Shown: piece after piece, positions 1 to 10,131 of the stretch | How the letters are laid out: each line of letters begins with the position of its first letter | Numbering within the stretch: the first letter of the stretch is position 1 | Source of the DNA: Trametes villosa | Taxonomy: Eukaryota; Basidiomycota; Agaricomycetes; Polyporales; Polyporaceae | DNA: 50,159 nt | Reading direction: 5' to 3' | Assembly: GCA_002964805.2 (NCBI GenBank) | Contig: PUDQ02000030.1 | Location: 1-50,159, forward strand | Notes under the pieces: generated by a model | What the model saw: only the letters and a program-made list of their open reading frames with translations | Told to the model about the DNA's origin: nothing | Databases searched by the model: none | Program-made: the position numbers and the translations under genes

Positions 1-74
1 GCGGCGCGAACCACCTCTACCAGGCCTCGTATGGGTCGAAGAATTTTGTAAATGTAGGAGTTGTATTCGAGATC

Positions 75-130
75 GTGAGTGCCCGCTGCCATGTTACCCG
101 GTGACTTTGGGCTAATGCCCGTTCATCCAG
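75..130 (+). other. Probable intron upstream of gene 1
   Basis: A GTGAGT donor at 75, a CTAAT branch-like site near 111 and a CATCCAG acceptor ending at 130 make a typical 56-nt intron for this genome. It lies before the first good start codon, so it may sit in the 5' UTR. Alternatively the gene starts outside the window: positions 3-74 are open in the frame that would join the next exon (translation includes GANHLYQASYGSKNF). Confidence 0.5.
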
Positions 131-143
131 TGTCTCGCCAAGG

Positions 144-203
144 ATGACGAAGGACGTCCCCACCCCTGCCGTCTTCACCGCTCCCGTCTACCCCTCCAAA
201 TGA
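144..203 (+). other. Short ORF overlapping the start of gene 1 (uORF or frameshifted N terminus)
   Basis: A 19-codon ORF (MTKDVPTPAVFTAPVYPSK) whose TGA stop overlaps the ATG of the main ORF as ATGA at 200-203. Its codons have GC-rich third positions like real coding sequence here. Either it is an upstream ORF read by termination-reinitiation, or one A is missing from the AAA run at 198-200 and these residues are the true N terminus of gene 1. The sequence alone cannot decide. Confidence 0.45.
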
Positions 204-1413
204 CCAAGGACAAGCGCGTCGACCTGCTCAATCGGCTCGCGGAACTGCAGATGCCCCCCTACAACAACAAAGACAACGCCACCAACTGTTTGTTGTGGAG
301 CTTTCGCCTCCGCGAGGGCGAAGACATCTGGCCACCTCCGACGACGAGTGGACCGACGACTCCTGCGAACGGCGGCTCCATAAGCAACTCGCAATCTCGC
401 GCGCACTCCTCCGCCACCGCGGCATCCTCCAACCAGCCCGGTCGTCCTCGGAACCCGGTCACTACGGTGATGGTATACGTGTATACTGAGGTACGCCCGC
501 GCTACTCCGCAATGTAGTCGCAGTCTAACGCCGGCCTCAGAACGGCAAGCCACCCCTCGAGCTCACCGCGGACGGCATCCCACGCGACGAAGGCGAACGT
601 GTCCAATTCGCTTTCCGGCAGCCCAAACTCGACGAGATCCTAGGTGTAGACCGAAGTGCTCGCCGCAAGCCGACCTTCCTCCAGTGGATCAGCGACACGC
701 GGCGCTGGTCGGAATATCCGAAGCCTCACGAGCCGCAGTACTTCCCCGCAGAACGGGCGGTGCTTTACAAGGCCGAGGACGTCTTCGACATGCCCGAACT
801 CGCCGAGTATCAGCGGCTCGTCGCACCAGTGCGCTCACCCCGCGCTCTGCTCGCCCCCGCGCACGGCGGCAGCCCACTTCAGCGCCGCCTCCCATCTCTG
901 CTCGACCACGCCGCGGAACTGGATGCGTTCACGTCTTCTTCCCCGCTTGGCCCCTCGTCCCCTTCTTTCGCCGGACAGGCCACTCCCGGCGCTTCGAACT
1001 CTCCGTGGCGCCGCTCCAGCACCCCACCCCGCGACCGTCTCTCTTTGTCTCCGGTCTCCTCGCCCGATCTACCGGACGCAATGGAGATGGTGCGCAGGCA
1101 CTGGGCGGCGAAAGCGCTCGGGCCCAAGGTGGAGGACCACGGTGGCGCGGAGGCTGGTCCTAGTGTCTCGCGCAAAGCGCTTGGCAAACGCCGCGCTAGG
1201 TCCCCTGCCCTTGTGTCCTCGGCTAAGCGGATGCGCCACCGCAACGACCGCCGCAGCGGCGCGGGCGCGAGCGCACACAGTCTGCGTCAAGACAATGCGG
1301 AGATCATCGAGGTCTCCGATGACGAATCAGTCACTGCAAAGGTGGAGGAGAAACCCCTGCGGACCCGGGTTGAGCAAGGGCAAGAAGTTATCATCCTCTC
1401 CGACGACGAGTAG
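200..1413 (+). CDS. Uncharacterised protein with two C-terminal SUMO-interaction-type motifs
   Basis: Two exons, 200-490 and 541-1413, joined by a 50-nt intron (GTACGC donor, CTCAG acceptor), give 387 residues. I do not recognise the family. Residues 1-50 are the best ordered-looking part; 50-85 are Ser/Pro/Thr rich; a second ordered block follows the intron (QFAFRQPKLDEILGVD, then KPTFLQWISDTRRW). From about residue 190 the protein is Pro/Ser-rich and probably disordered, with basic clusters near 311 and 325-336 that look like nuclear localisation signals. The tail holds IIEVSDDE and VIILSDDE, each a hydrophobic core followed by Ser-Asp-Asp-Glu, the classic layout of a SUMO-interaction motif. 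This suggests a nuclear protein that binds SUMO or SUMOylated partners; that role is inferred. The ATG at 200 is the first in frame, but the N terminus is uncertain (see the overlapping ORF). Confidence 0.7.
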
Positions 1414-1899
1414 TGTATCATACGTACAATGCATATGACATTTATGGCACTCCATGCGCAGTACTTTACTCTCGCCCTCATCAGTACCAGTGTTCTGCTC
1501 AGTTCTGCAGATGACGTACGCGTCGATCCGATCAGGCACAGAAGGCGGATCGGCGATCGAGGCACAAAATGCTAATCGGCGATCGACGCGATCGGTCAAT
1601 GCGCTCGACAGGCCTGACGTCACGCGCTTGGGCCGCGGTGGCGGGGCGTGGTCCTGCACTGCGGTAGGACGCGGTTCGGACAACGCGGTTCGTGACAATA
1701 CCAACCACAATACGAACCGCGGCGATGCTAACCTTGAATAGGAAAGCCCGCGCATGGTCCTCACGGGCTTCCAGGTCGTTTGTACGCGTGGCCTGGGCAA
1801 CTTAGCCTCTTCTCCCTCTCAACACACCCTCGCCACACTCACACTCCCACTCGCCACACTCACCCTCACTCTGGCAAACCGCACCTACCGGACGCCAGC
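1414..1899. other. Intergenic region and likely 5' leader of the next gene
   Basis: No gene seen. It contains clustered GATCGGCGATCGA-like words near 1530-1600 and, just before the next ATG, a C-rich leader at 1815-1890 in which CGCCACACTCAC occurs twice. Such pyrimidine-rich stretches are common in basidiomycete promoters and leaders. Confidence 0.4.
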
Positions 1900-4800
1900 A
1901 TGTCAAAGTCGCGCCGCCGAGCGGGGGTTCATTCCTCGGACATAGAAGACAGCGCGGGCGATCCCGCGCCCGAAGACACCGTTGAGGACGACGACGAGAG
2001 CGCGCCACCGCAACAGCCCCGAACGCCAAGATTGAAGAAGCGCCCCCAAACTGAGTCAGACGCCGACGCCGTTGAGTCCGAGGCGACTCCTCGCGCGTCG
2101 AAAACCAAGAAGGGCAAGAAACGTGCCCGCGAACCTAGCGACGATGACGACGAGCAGCAGGAGGAGCAGGACACTCAGCCTCACAAGAAGAGCAAGGGCA
2201 AGCAACGTGCAGTGGACACGCCCGGCGATCAGACCGACGAGGAGACCCTCACCCGCCAACGCAAGCCACACAAGAAGCGTGCGGAGCTGCCGAATACTGG
2301 GCGAGCCCGTGGCTCGCGCGGTGGGCGCTTTGAGTGGCGCACTGTAGGACGCGACGCCGCGACCTGGCTCTCTGCCTTCGTGGACGAACTCTGTGCGTAC
2401 GACAACGTCGAGGCGCGTACGCACCGGGAGACCCAAATCGCCGCCGAATGCCTCAAGGAATTCACGTTCGAGGGCGAGACAGACGGCGACATGGAAGAGG
2501 TCCGTCGGCACCGCGATGACCATGTTCCTGCGCTAATACCCAATACCTAGCGCATTCATATCTTCTTCAAGAATCGAATGGCCTCCCGGCGCCGGGAGGA
2601 GAAAGCTGCGCGCGAAGAGGGGAAGGCGGAGGTGAACGGGGGGCCGGGGGAAGATGTCAAGCCGAACGTCGCGCAGCGGTCCAAGCCCGACCTTGCACCG
2701 CTGCTAAAGAACCTCAAGTTGCGCGCCCCCTCGGCTTCCAACCTCTGGGCCGCGGCCCACAAGGACGAAGTCGAACAACGCCGGTTGGATTTAGGAGGAA
2801 CCATCGGGGCGCACCAGCAGGCGAAAGCCGAGTTGTTCCGTGCCCTCAGCGAGGACGAACAAGCCGAGTGGGTTGCGAAGGCTCAAGAAGTGAAAGACCT
2901 CCGCGAGAGAGATTCATCAGCGTACCTTGAGTGAGTCTGCATCGTGTCGCGCATCTTCTGCGTCAGCTAACATGTCTACAGGAACCAGGAGGGCTTTCCG
3001 GACATCCTTGCGCGGCACTTGCGTGGGTTCGTCGGATACGAACACAACCAGATCGGCGCCGCTGTCATCCATCTACGCCTCGCGTATCGCAACGCAACGG
3101 GGACGATAGAAAATGACCAGTAACTATGCTTCCCGCTCGCCGTTGCCAAATCCACTGACAGAGCGACAGGTTCACGATCCGCTTGCGTGACGATGTCGTC
3201 GCATTCAGTGACTTCGAGGGTGGCCCAGCTGAGAGCGAGATAGACCGCTGGACGCGTTATCTCGAGGTCGCACTACGTACGTGCACCGCGCACAGCACAT
3301 TGTCACGTACTGATCCACGCGTGTAGCTCGGAACCCCACACGACAGGACTCTCGTTTGGATTACGACTCGCGCGGACGCCCGCTGCTTCCCGAGTTCGAT
3401 GCCGAATGGAGCATGGTGCATGCCCGTGAGGTTCTGGCAGCGTGGTTTGAGGCGCTATGGGGTACGTTATGTGTTGCTGGCTGTACCCTGCAGCTGTACT
3501 GACACCTGGCTAGCGTTTGTAGATCCCGACGGCCAAGCGTCGGACTTCTCTTGGGCAGCAATTCAAGCAGCGGAGGACAAGTACGTACCCTCCGCATGGC
3601 GCGACGCTCGGATCGAAGACCCCTCCCACCTGCCTCTTCACCTGCTCCCATCTCTGTACGTCCGGCTGTACGAAGCCCAGGACACGCCCGGGGCGTTCGA
3701 ATGGCAGCAGCCTAGAGAACCGAGTACCGATGACAGCAGCGGCGCCGGCCCCTCGAACCCCGTTGGTCCAAGTACCCCTCTCAGGCACGTCAAGGTGGTC
3801 TATCGTTCGCCCACGAAGCGCACGCCGGCTTCGCAAGCCCCCACGCCGGCGGGTAGCCACTCAGTCCCAGGCACGCCGTCCAGGTCCCACGCTCGTGGAG
3901 TTTCCGCGACGCCGATCGCTGCGGCAAGCGACACTCCCCGTCAACCCCCCAGACGCCGCCCCCTTCGTCCCGCGAAACCCGCCGAAGCAGCCGCGACGCC
4001 GCGCTTAGCGCCAATCGCCGAAGACCCGGTTTTGCCGGGCTGGGAGACTCTGCGGGCCTCCGTGGAGAGCGAGGCCGGCGGTGCGGTTGAGCGCGAAGCT
4101 ACTGCCGAGCTCGATCAATTGAGATCGGAGGCAGGCAGCGCTCCTCCTCACGAACAGCCTACGCGCGTCGTGGGCGTGAACACGCCCGGCGTAGCCCCGG
4201 CCGCGGACGAGCAGACCCGCACTGACAGGGCTTCATCCTCCGCCACCGCAGGCCCGAGCCGCTCGCGGCTCGCAACCGCCAGCGACCCACGCGACGCGGA
4301 CGACCCGCAGGTCAAGCCTAGCGATGTCGCGCCCCACGTGTCGGGCGGTGGGTCGTCGAGCCGGCCGCGGTGGGTGACCACGGTCGAGACAGAAGACGAC
4401 GAGGACGCTGGCTCCAGCCGGTGGCGCGGTGGCCCGTCGAATCGCGCGCCCCCGCTGACTGCTGCCGAGACGACGGAGGGCCGCGAGGCCGCGGTGGAGG
4501 AGGGCGGGCAAAACCCACGTGCTGCCGAGGAGGAGAAGGAGGGGGAGGAGGAGGAGGAGGAGGAGGCGGGGGAGAAGGAGGGGCAGGAGGCCCCGGTCCT
4601 CGAGGACGATGTGGCAGAGGAGGAGGGCGCAGAGGGGTCCCAGGAGGAGGCGGCCCCCGTCGTGACCCGCGTCGGTCCGCCATCTCGTAAGCGTCGGGGG
4701 GCTGCGTCGAGGGCGCGAGGGCGGCGCGCCGCTCTACCCGAGTCCGAGGAGGAGGTCGTCGAGGAGGAAGCCGCGGAGGAGCAGGAGGCCGCAGAGGAGG

Positions 4801-5337
4801 AAGCAGTGGAGGAGGAGGAGGTCGCAGAGCAGGGTGCGGAGGGGTCCGACGAGACGGAGGAGGTTGAAGAGGAGGGCGCGGAGGAGTCCGAGGAGGAAGA
4901 GGCACCCGTCACCCGCGTCGGCCCACCCTCTCGCAAGCGTGGGGGGCCTACAGCTAGGGCGCAAGGGCGACGTGCCGCCGTAGCCGAGCCGGAGGGGTCC
5001 GTCGACGTCGATGAGGCCCCGACGACCTCGCGCACGCGCTCAAGGAAGCAGCCGGCTGCTAGCGCGCCACAGCGAGGCTCGAAACGCCAGGCCGACGGCG
5101 AGCAAGAGGAAGGGGCGTCCGTGAAACGGTGAGTACATATGATCTCATTGCTGTTTCTATGACTAACAAGACTCGTACTACAGTACTCGCAGGTCCGCCC
5201 CGGTACCCAGCGGCGAAGCACGCGAAACACGACAGACGCGTGCCGCAAGGGAGGCTGCTTCCAGGCCCGCCACGCGCAAAAGCACGGAGAATAAGCGAGG
5301 AGCTACTACCGGTACAAGGGGGCGTAAGGGGCGGTAA
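1900..5337 (+). CDS. Large uncharacterised nuclear-type protein with acidic/basic tandem repeats
   Basis: Seven exons (1900-2499, 2551-2930, 2982-3119, 3170-3276, 3327-3461, 3514-5128, 5184-5337) with introns of 49-55 nt give 1,042 residues with no internal stop. Residues 1-137 are charged and Lys-rich (nuclear-signal-like). Residues about 138-540 look ordered and include GGRFEWRTVGRDAATWL, RIHIFFKNRMASRRRE, LSEDEQAEWVAKAQE and DFSWAAIQAAEDKYVPSAWR. From about 780 to 960, Glu-rich stretches alternate with basic boxes; an 82-residue unit containing TRVGPPSRKR occurs twice (near residues 837 and 919). The C terminus ends in a basic AT-hook-like TRGRKGR. I do not recognise the family; the LSEDEQ stretch only faintly recalls an HMG box. 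DNA or chromatin association would fit the composition but is inference. Gene 1, 486 bp upstream on the same strand, is also nuclear in character. Confidence 0.8.
4560..5010 (+). repeat. Tandem 246-bp coding repeat in the 1,042-residue gene
   Basis: The block encoding an acidic run, then TRVGPPSRKR and a basic box, occurs at about 4,665 and again at about 4,911, a period of 246 nt (82 codons, in frame). It is embedded in GAGGAG-rich DNA, which also creates long meaningless ORFs on the opposite strand. Confidence 0.75.
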
Positions 5338-5690
5338 ATGTGATCATGATAAAATGGACACTTCGATAGCGGGATCAGTGTACGATTAGCGCAGATTACA
5401 AGGGAGAGGACTCGTAGAACTGAATCAATCCATGTACTAATCCGTACTAAATCGGTGCTAAGGGTGATTAAGCGGCGAGTATCTGGTTTGTATGACTCTA
5501 ATCCATGGTTAGGGCGTGGATTAGCTGGTCGGATTAATGGGCTGCTTCTTCGTAGACTCAGACACACACAGGCCTTAATGGGTGGTTTAATCGGGGATTC
5601 TCATGATAAGATGGGCATAGATTAATCAAACTAAAAACTACTTCACCATCTCGTGAGACAAGAGGTACAGAAGGGAACACCGAAGCTTAC
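5338..5690. other. AT-richer convergent intergenic stretch
   Basis: This lies between the stop of the 1,042-residue gene and the broken end of the protease fragment. It is richer in AT than its surroundings and full of TTAATC/GATTAA words (near 5,390-5,640). No ORF or clear terminal repeats were found. It replaces the rest of the protease gene, so it may mark a deletion or insertion junction. Confidence 0.35.
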
Positions 5691-6261
5691 CAGTTCAACT
5701 GAGTAATGCTGGAACTTCCACGAAATTTCTTCTTCTCTGGGACGCACTAACGAATATGTGCCAACGATCCCCGGCCGGGCCATAGGTGCCATACTCCCTG
5801 AAGCAGCTGCAGGAGCAAAGCTCACAGCACTCGGAGGCTGGCGATCCATAGCCCGTTGATGAGCGGGCCCGGCTTTGCTAGTACGGGATGCGCCGCTGGC
5901 ATGACTGCCACTCTGCGAACCATGTGCCTTGTAAGCACGCGGAAGCGGTGCAAAACTTGAATCACGCATACCGCAATAAGGGGAAAGGGCGGCTGTGAAG
6001 GCGATGTCAAGGTCGATGCCCGCACATCACTCTCGCTCCCCGCTTGAGCCTCCGCCCAGAGCTGTTCTGCCTCTTGATAGGAGACGATGTTGAACTTCAG
6101 CATATCCACAATATGCTTGTGTGACCAAATCGCGACGTCAGATGTGGTACCGAGGGTGTATAAAGGATATAATGACGTACTCGTTCAGCTGCCGAGGCAG
6201 GATCTGGGACCCGAAGAGCGACGACGAACGCCTGGCCAGCGGGTCGTTTAGACGGTGCCAT
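5691..6261 (-). pseudogene. 5' fragment of a pepsin-like aspartic protease gene
   Basis: Read on the minus strand, three exons (6261-6181, 6115-5972, 5927-5691) are bounded by good splice sites and encode 154 residues. They align throughout with residues 1-161 of the protease at 31.6-34.3 kb: both first exons are exactly 27 codons with the shared core PDP(A/S)(S/T)AA(E/Q)R, exon 2 starts H-I-(V/A)-D-M-L-K in both, and exon 3 ends Y-(S/T)-(V/A)-E-L in both. After the GTAAGC donor at 5690 nothing resembling the remaining nine exons follows, so both catalytic aspartate regions are missing. It is a truncated paralogue, transcribed divergently from F-box gene 1; the same pairing recurs at 31.6-37 kb. 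Confidence 0.7.
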
Positions 6262-7072
6262 CGTTTGGACGTGATGATGAGCCTGAGGGGCAGAAGAGGG
6301 ATTCGATTCAAGGTGAGGATGAGTTTCTGCAGTCCCCGCAGCCTGACGGATTTATAAAGTACTCGCCACGGTGCTGGAACTCGTGACTTGCCAGGTCAGT
6401 GCTCCAGAGGAAATCCGCTGCGGCCGGTGGGCGGCCCCAGAGAAACAATAACAGTTGAAGAATATGGCACGCACATGGGATCGTGACGGTAAAACACAAT
6501 AAACGAAGAATCTCAAATTTTCTCATCAGCTGGTGGTGGTAGGGCGTCCCGCATCATCCGGCGGAGAACCGTGCGCACCCATCCTTATCATCCTCGGTGA
6601 TGCTGCCTGGCGGTCCCATGAGTAACTCGTTCCACACAACAGTGTATTGTACAGTGCTTCCAAGTTCTCTTGAGGTTCACAGGGAAGCGAGCTTGAGAGA
6701 AAGATGCAGAGGTGCAGTCCAGGACTGCCTCATGGAACAACAGCAGTTCCATGCCGATCGGAGGGTTTCACTCAACGCTTCAAGTTGTTCAGATTTTGTG
6801 GGTGCTGCGAACATCGCTGTCATCAGACGGTCAGAGTGATGCGCGATATCATTGTGGCAGCAACAGGGCTCCTTACGGACCTACGCCGCTGTCACTGGGA
6901 CCTGAGTTGTCTTGACAGTAGCTTGTAGCGCATTCCCGGGCCAGGCTGTACAGAGGGAGTCCGACTCGGCGCTCGGCGCTTAGCGTTCGATATTTGCGAG
7001 TATTTGGTCTCTGCGCAGCCGCTCCATTGCGTAGCGCTGAGTGAGTGAGTGAGTTAGTGTCCACCACCCAGG
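6262..7072. other. Divergent promoter region between protease fragment and F-box 1
   Basis: 811 bp with no convincing gene. It has a TATA element serving the minus strand (6351-6358), a GAGT microsatellite near 7040-7056 just before the F-box start, and the shared upstream word TATTTGGTC at 7001-7009. Confidence 0.5.
6351..6358 (-). promoter_or_regulatory. TATA box of the truncated protease gene
   Basis: TTTATAAA, about 90 bp upstream of the minus-strand ATG at 6261. The full-length paralogue has a TATA element at an almost equal distance, which supports both start codons. Confidence 0.55.
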
Positions 7073-9094
7073 ATGGTTTTCCGCATCCTCAGGAAACTAC
7101 GCTCCTTCAGGCCCGCCAACATCCAGCGCAGGAGCGTACCTCCCACCGAGACCATTGATAATGAACTACAGGCTCTTGAGAATCGAGAACTCCAAAGGAG
7201 CCCCTCGGAATGCACTTCCGATTCTGAGATTGTCGTGGTCGTGGACAAGGCGTTTCCGTGAGTGGTAGTGCATGGTGTTATCCGACATATACTCACATTT
7301 CATCGACCTAGCCTACTCGGGTTGGATAGAGATGTGCTAGTTTGTGTGCTTGAAGAGGTTCTTCTCCGAGGGTATCTCAAAAGGCTCTCGACAACGTGCA
7401 AGCTGCTTCACGCGGAGGCGAAGCCTCTCCTCTTCAGGCGTTGCCAGGTCGTCATCGACTCCCCTATCTCTGCTGGCAACTTCCTCCCGCTTTCACTGTG
7501 GCGTTACGTCAAGTACGTTCTCTATCAATATCTTGCTTCGTTATTCACCCTGTGTAGGTATTTGACAGTCGTAGAGCAGGGGCCAGAGCGCCTCATGAAC
7601 GTGGACAACGATCTCCACTCCCCTGAGCCGACTCTATGTGGACGCTTTGACTCTGATTTCCTTACTTCGGCACTTCGGGACATGCCTCTTTTGAGAAGAC
7701 TCGCCATATCGTCCCCCGATGCGGAATTTTACCCTCACGGGCTACCGTGGTCGTCTCTTAGGGCGATCCTCGCCTCGCCACAGATTCGCGAGTTCGTGCT
7801 CCAATTCACCATTCCTTGCCTTATGAGCATAGAGGTGGACGACCTCGACGTCGAAGTGGCACCGCTAACCTTCTTTAACTACTCGCTCAGCTACCTTCGG
7901 GACGACCCGCGCACGTTCACCACAGAACGCCACGCCCTCACTATCCTCCTAAGCAAGCTCAACCACACACTACAGAAGCTCATTCTTCCCGTTGAATGCG
8001 CGCCACCGGAGACCCTCCAGAAGCTGCATTGGTCAAAGCTCCGTGACGTCACGCTGTATGGAGAGGCGCCTCCGTCCATCATCCCCTACGTTGTCGTGCT
8101 AGGCAGTATGCCTGAACTCCGCTCACTCGCTCTTCTACTCGATATTCGCCCGGGATTCACCGCTCCGATCATCTGGCCCCTAAGGAGTGGGCTTGATAGG
8201 GCTTTCCCGTGGCCCAATCTCCGATCGCTGGAACTGAGCCACCCACATCCCGACGACCAGATCTACCGCTACCTTCCTCCTACTCTGCGGCAGTTGCAAA
8301 TCTGCTCTCCGCCTTACCACTACGAGCATATTTTGGACACCAACGGTGCTATTCGTGAGCGGGAGCTGGAGTCCCCGCTGCTAACGGCGTCTCAGATGCT
8401 CCATCTGCTCGGTCAGTGCCGGATCCCTGAACTCAGCGAACTCGCCATCGAGTTCCTCGCGGACGGGAGCGAGTTTGATTTTTGGCGCCTCCTCCCACGT
8501 GCCTTCCCTCACCTCACTGTCTTGACTGCCAACGTCTATCGTGGCAAATGCGAGGACGTCGATGTCCCAGTGGTGAGCATATCATCCCTATTGGAAGCGG
8601 CCAGAGCCGACACGCATGCTGATAAACTTTGCAGCGCCGTATCGCCCAAGCTCTTGCTCCCCTCGCGCGTTTGCACACCCTTCGGACATACCTCGGGTTC
8701 GAACCCTCATATACGCCTCCGCTCATCAGGATTCCGCTTTTTCCCACCCCGACTCGGAAAGCCACCCGGGCTTCCAAACCAAAGGACATACGCACGCAGG
8801 CACGCGACAGCGCTGCCCAAGAATTCGTGAACGCCATCGGAGAATCTCTCCGTGAAGTCTTCATATTGAATCCGTTGATACCGAACCACTACTGGGTGCA
8901 CTACCGGGTCAAGAGTAAGGATTGTGGCGCAGTCCGGAAGCGTGGTGCGCTTGAATATACTCTCGAGGTGCGTGTGATCAGCTGTTGTGTACCCGCTGTA
9001 CTTCGATCGTTGATTCCTCGCGTAGTACCCTAACGGCTTGCTTGTCGTGGGCCCGGAAGAGTGGACTCCAGCCGTCGAGCCTGACTATCCATAG
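7073..9094 (+). CDS. F-box-like / leucine-rich-like protein, array member 1
   Basis: Five exons (7073-7257, 7312-7512, 7558-8572, 8635-8967, 9026-9094) give 600 residues. Residues about 63-110 form an F-box-like module (LDRDVLVCVLEEV ... LSTTCKLLHAEAKPLLFRRC), the motif that binds Skp1 in SCF ubiquitin ligases. The remainder is a long Leu-rich region with recurring MPLLRRL, PWSSLRAIL and LRSLALL segments, like degenerate leucine-rich repeats that would pick substrates. The last two exons carry a conserved tail, ALAPLARLHTLRTYLGF and YWVHYRV. It has a 62-residue N-terminal extension before the F-box, absent in members 2 and 3. Intron positions and phases match the other four members. SCF membership is inferred from the family, not shown. 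Confidence 0.8.
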
Positions 9095-10131
9095 TCTCCT
9101 CGGCTTCAGCTTCTACCGGCGAGCCCCATCACATCGCGGTCAGTATTCTTCATCTCTGCTTTCTGCGGGGTTCACTCACGGAAACCTTTTAGTTTCTCTG
9201 AACGTCCATTTGTTTTGCCTGTCAACGAAGTCATATCTTTCGACTGTCTACATGCTGTTCCCTATGCAGGACTCGCGGGCGCATAACTCAGCTACACACG
9301 CACTTCTGATGCGCCCAGGACCTTCGCGCGTTTCTTCGTCTCTATCCGCCCACCGACCCTGGCATCACGTAGCCTGGGAACCCGTCAAGCCACCGCCCTA
9401 TCCACCCTCTCCTCGGTCCTCTCCGACACTGACGGAACGGCCGCATTCCGGCGTGGAGGAACTCCCATCCTCGAGCCACGGCCTGAAGCATGCTCGCATT
9501 CTCCTCAACGCCCCAGTTGGCACGCTATCCAATCCCGGACGGGTTTCATCGCCGCGCCCACCATCGACACGAACATCTATGCAACTCTCATTCACGCCCG
9601 CGCTACCGCATGTCCGCCGCGCAACGCATTACCTACAACCGCAACTGCTGCGGCCTGGGCGAGCCGGGCGACTTTGGCGCGCTGAGCTGGGAGCTCGTGC
9701 ACACACCGGGCGAGTTCGTCGTCGACAAGCGGAAGAACAATGCGACCGCGGGCATGGAGTCTACACATGCCCACCGCAAGAGTAGATGACGGTCGGGCTC
9801 GTCCGCTCTTTTGCGACCGTTTTCCATGATGTTCGCCCCCCTATCCTACAGCGCGGCCTATCTCTCGGGGATGCATATAATCAATAAAATGTAGCTAATC
9901 TAGGACCTCTGCTCTGGTTAGGCAGCCGTCCTCGCCGATGGAGATCTCGGTCTCTACATCGCTCTCGGGCCCTTCCCCGCTTTCTCCAGCTTCCACATAC
10001 GCGCGGCGGTGTGAAGTGCTTTGGGCGGGCCCGATGTCAAATTCTTCCGCTTCTCCCGATACCGGACCACCGCACGCGAGGGCAAGGCTGAGGTCTGGAA
10101 TTGTATTGTGACGGCGATTGAGGCTTACTAA
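9095..10131. other. Region unique to the F-box 1 side; possible unrecognised exon(s)
   Basis: About 1 kb present after F-box 1 but not after F-box 3. Two overlapping open frames exist: one from about 9,310 to 9,682 and one from an ATG at 9490 to a stop at 9789 (99 codons, containing GDFGALSWELVHTPGEF). Neither matches a family I know and no clean splice joins them. A plausible poly(A) signal follows at 9883, so a transcribed gene may exist. Confidence 0.25.
9883..9888 (+). terminator. Candidate poly(A) signal
   Basis: AATAAA in an AT-rich context (ATAATCAATAAAATG), about 95 bp after the open frame ending at 9789. It is one of the few canonical AATAAA words in the GC-rich part of the window. 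Confidence 0.35.

Noticed and set aside
2820..2930. HMG-box domain in the 1,042-residue protein
   Set aside because: Only a short LSEDEQAEWVAKAQE-like stretch matches the end of an HMG box; the conserved aromatic core is not evident.
4520..4880. CRISPR-like or microsatellite array in the GAGGAG tract
   Set aside because: There are no regular spacers, and the tract is in frame and encodes Glu runs in a supported exon of a eukaryotic gene.
4148..5248. 366-codon ORF on the minus strand
   Set aside because: It mirrors the GAGGAG-rich coding repeats of the plus-strand gene; the Ser-rich translation is a by-product and no splice or start signals support it.
9260..9789. Definite gene downstream of F-box 1
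   Set aside because: There are two plausible frames but no splice joining them and no recognised motif; kept only as a low-confidence region.
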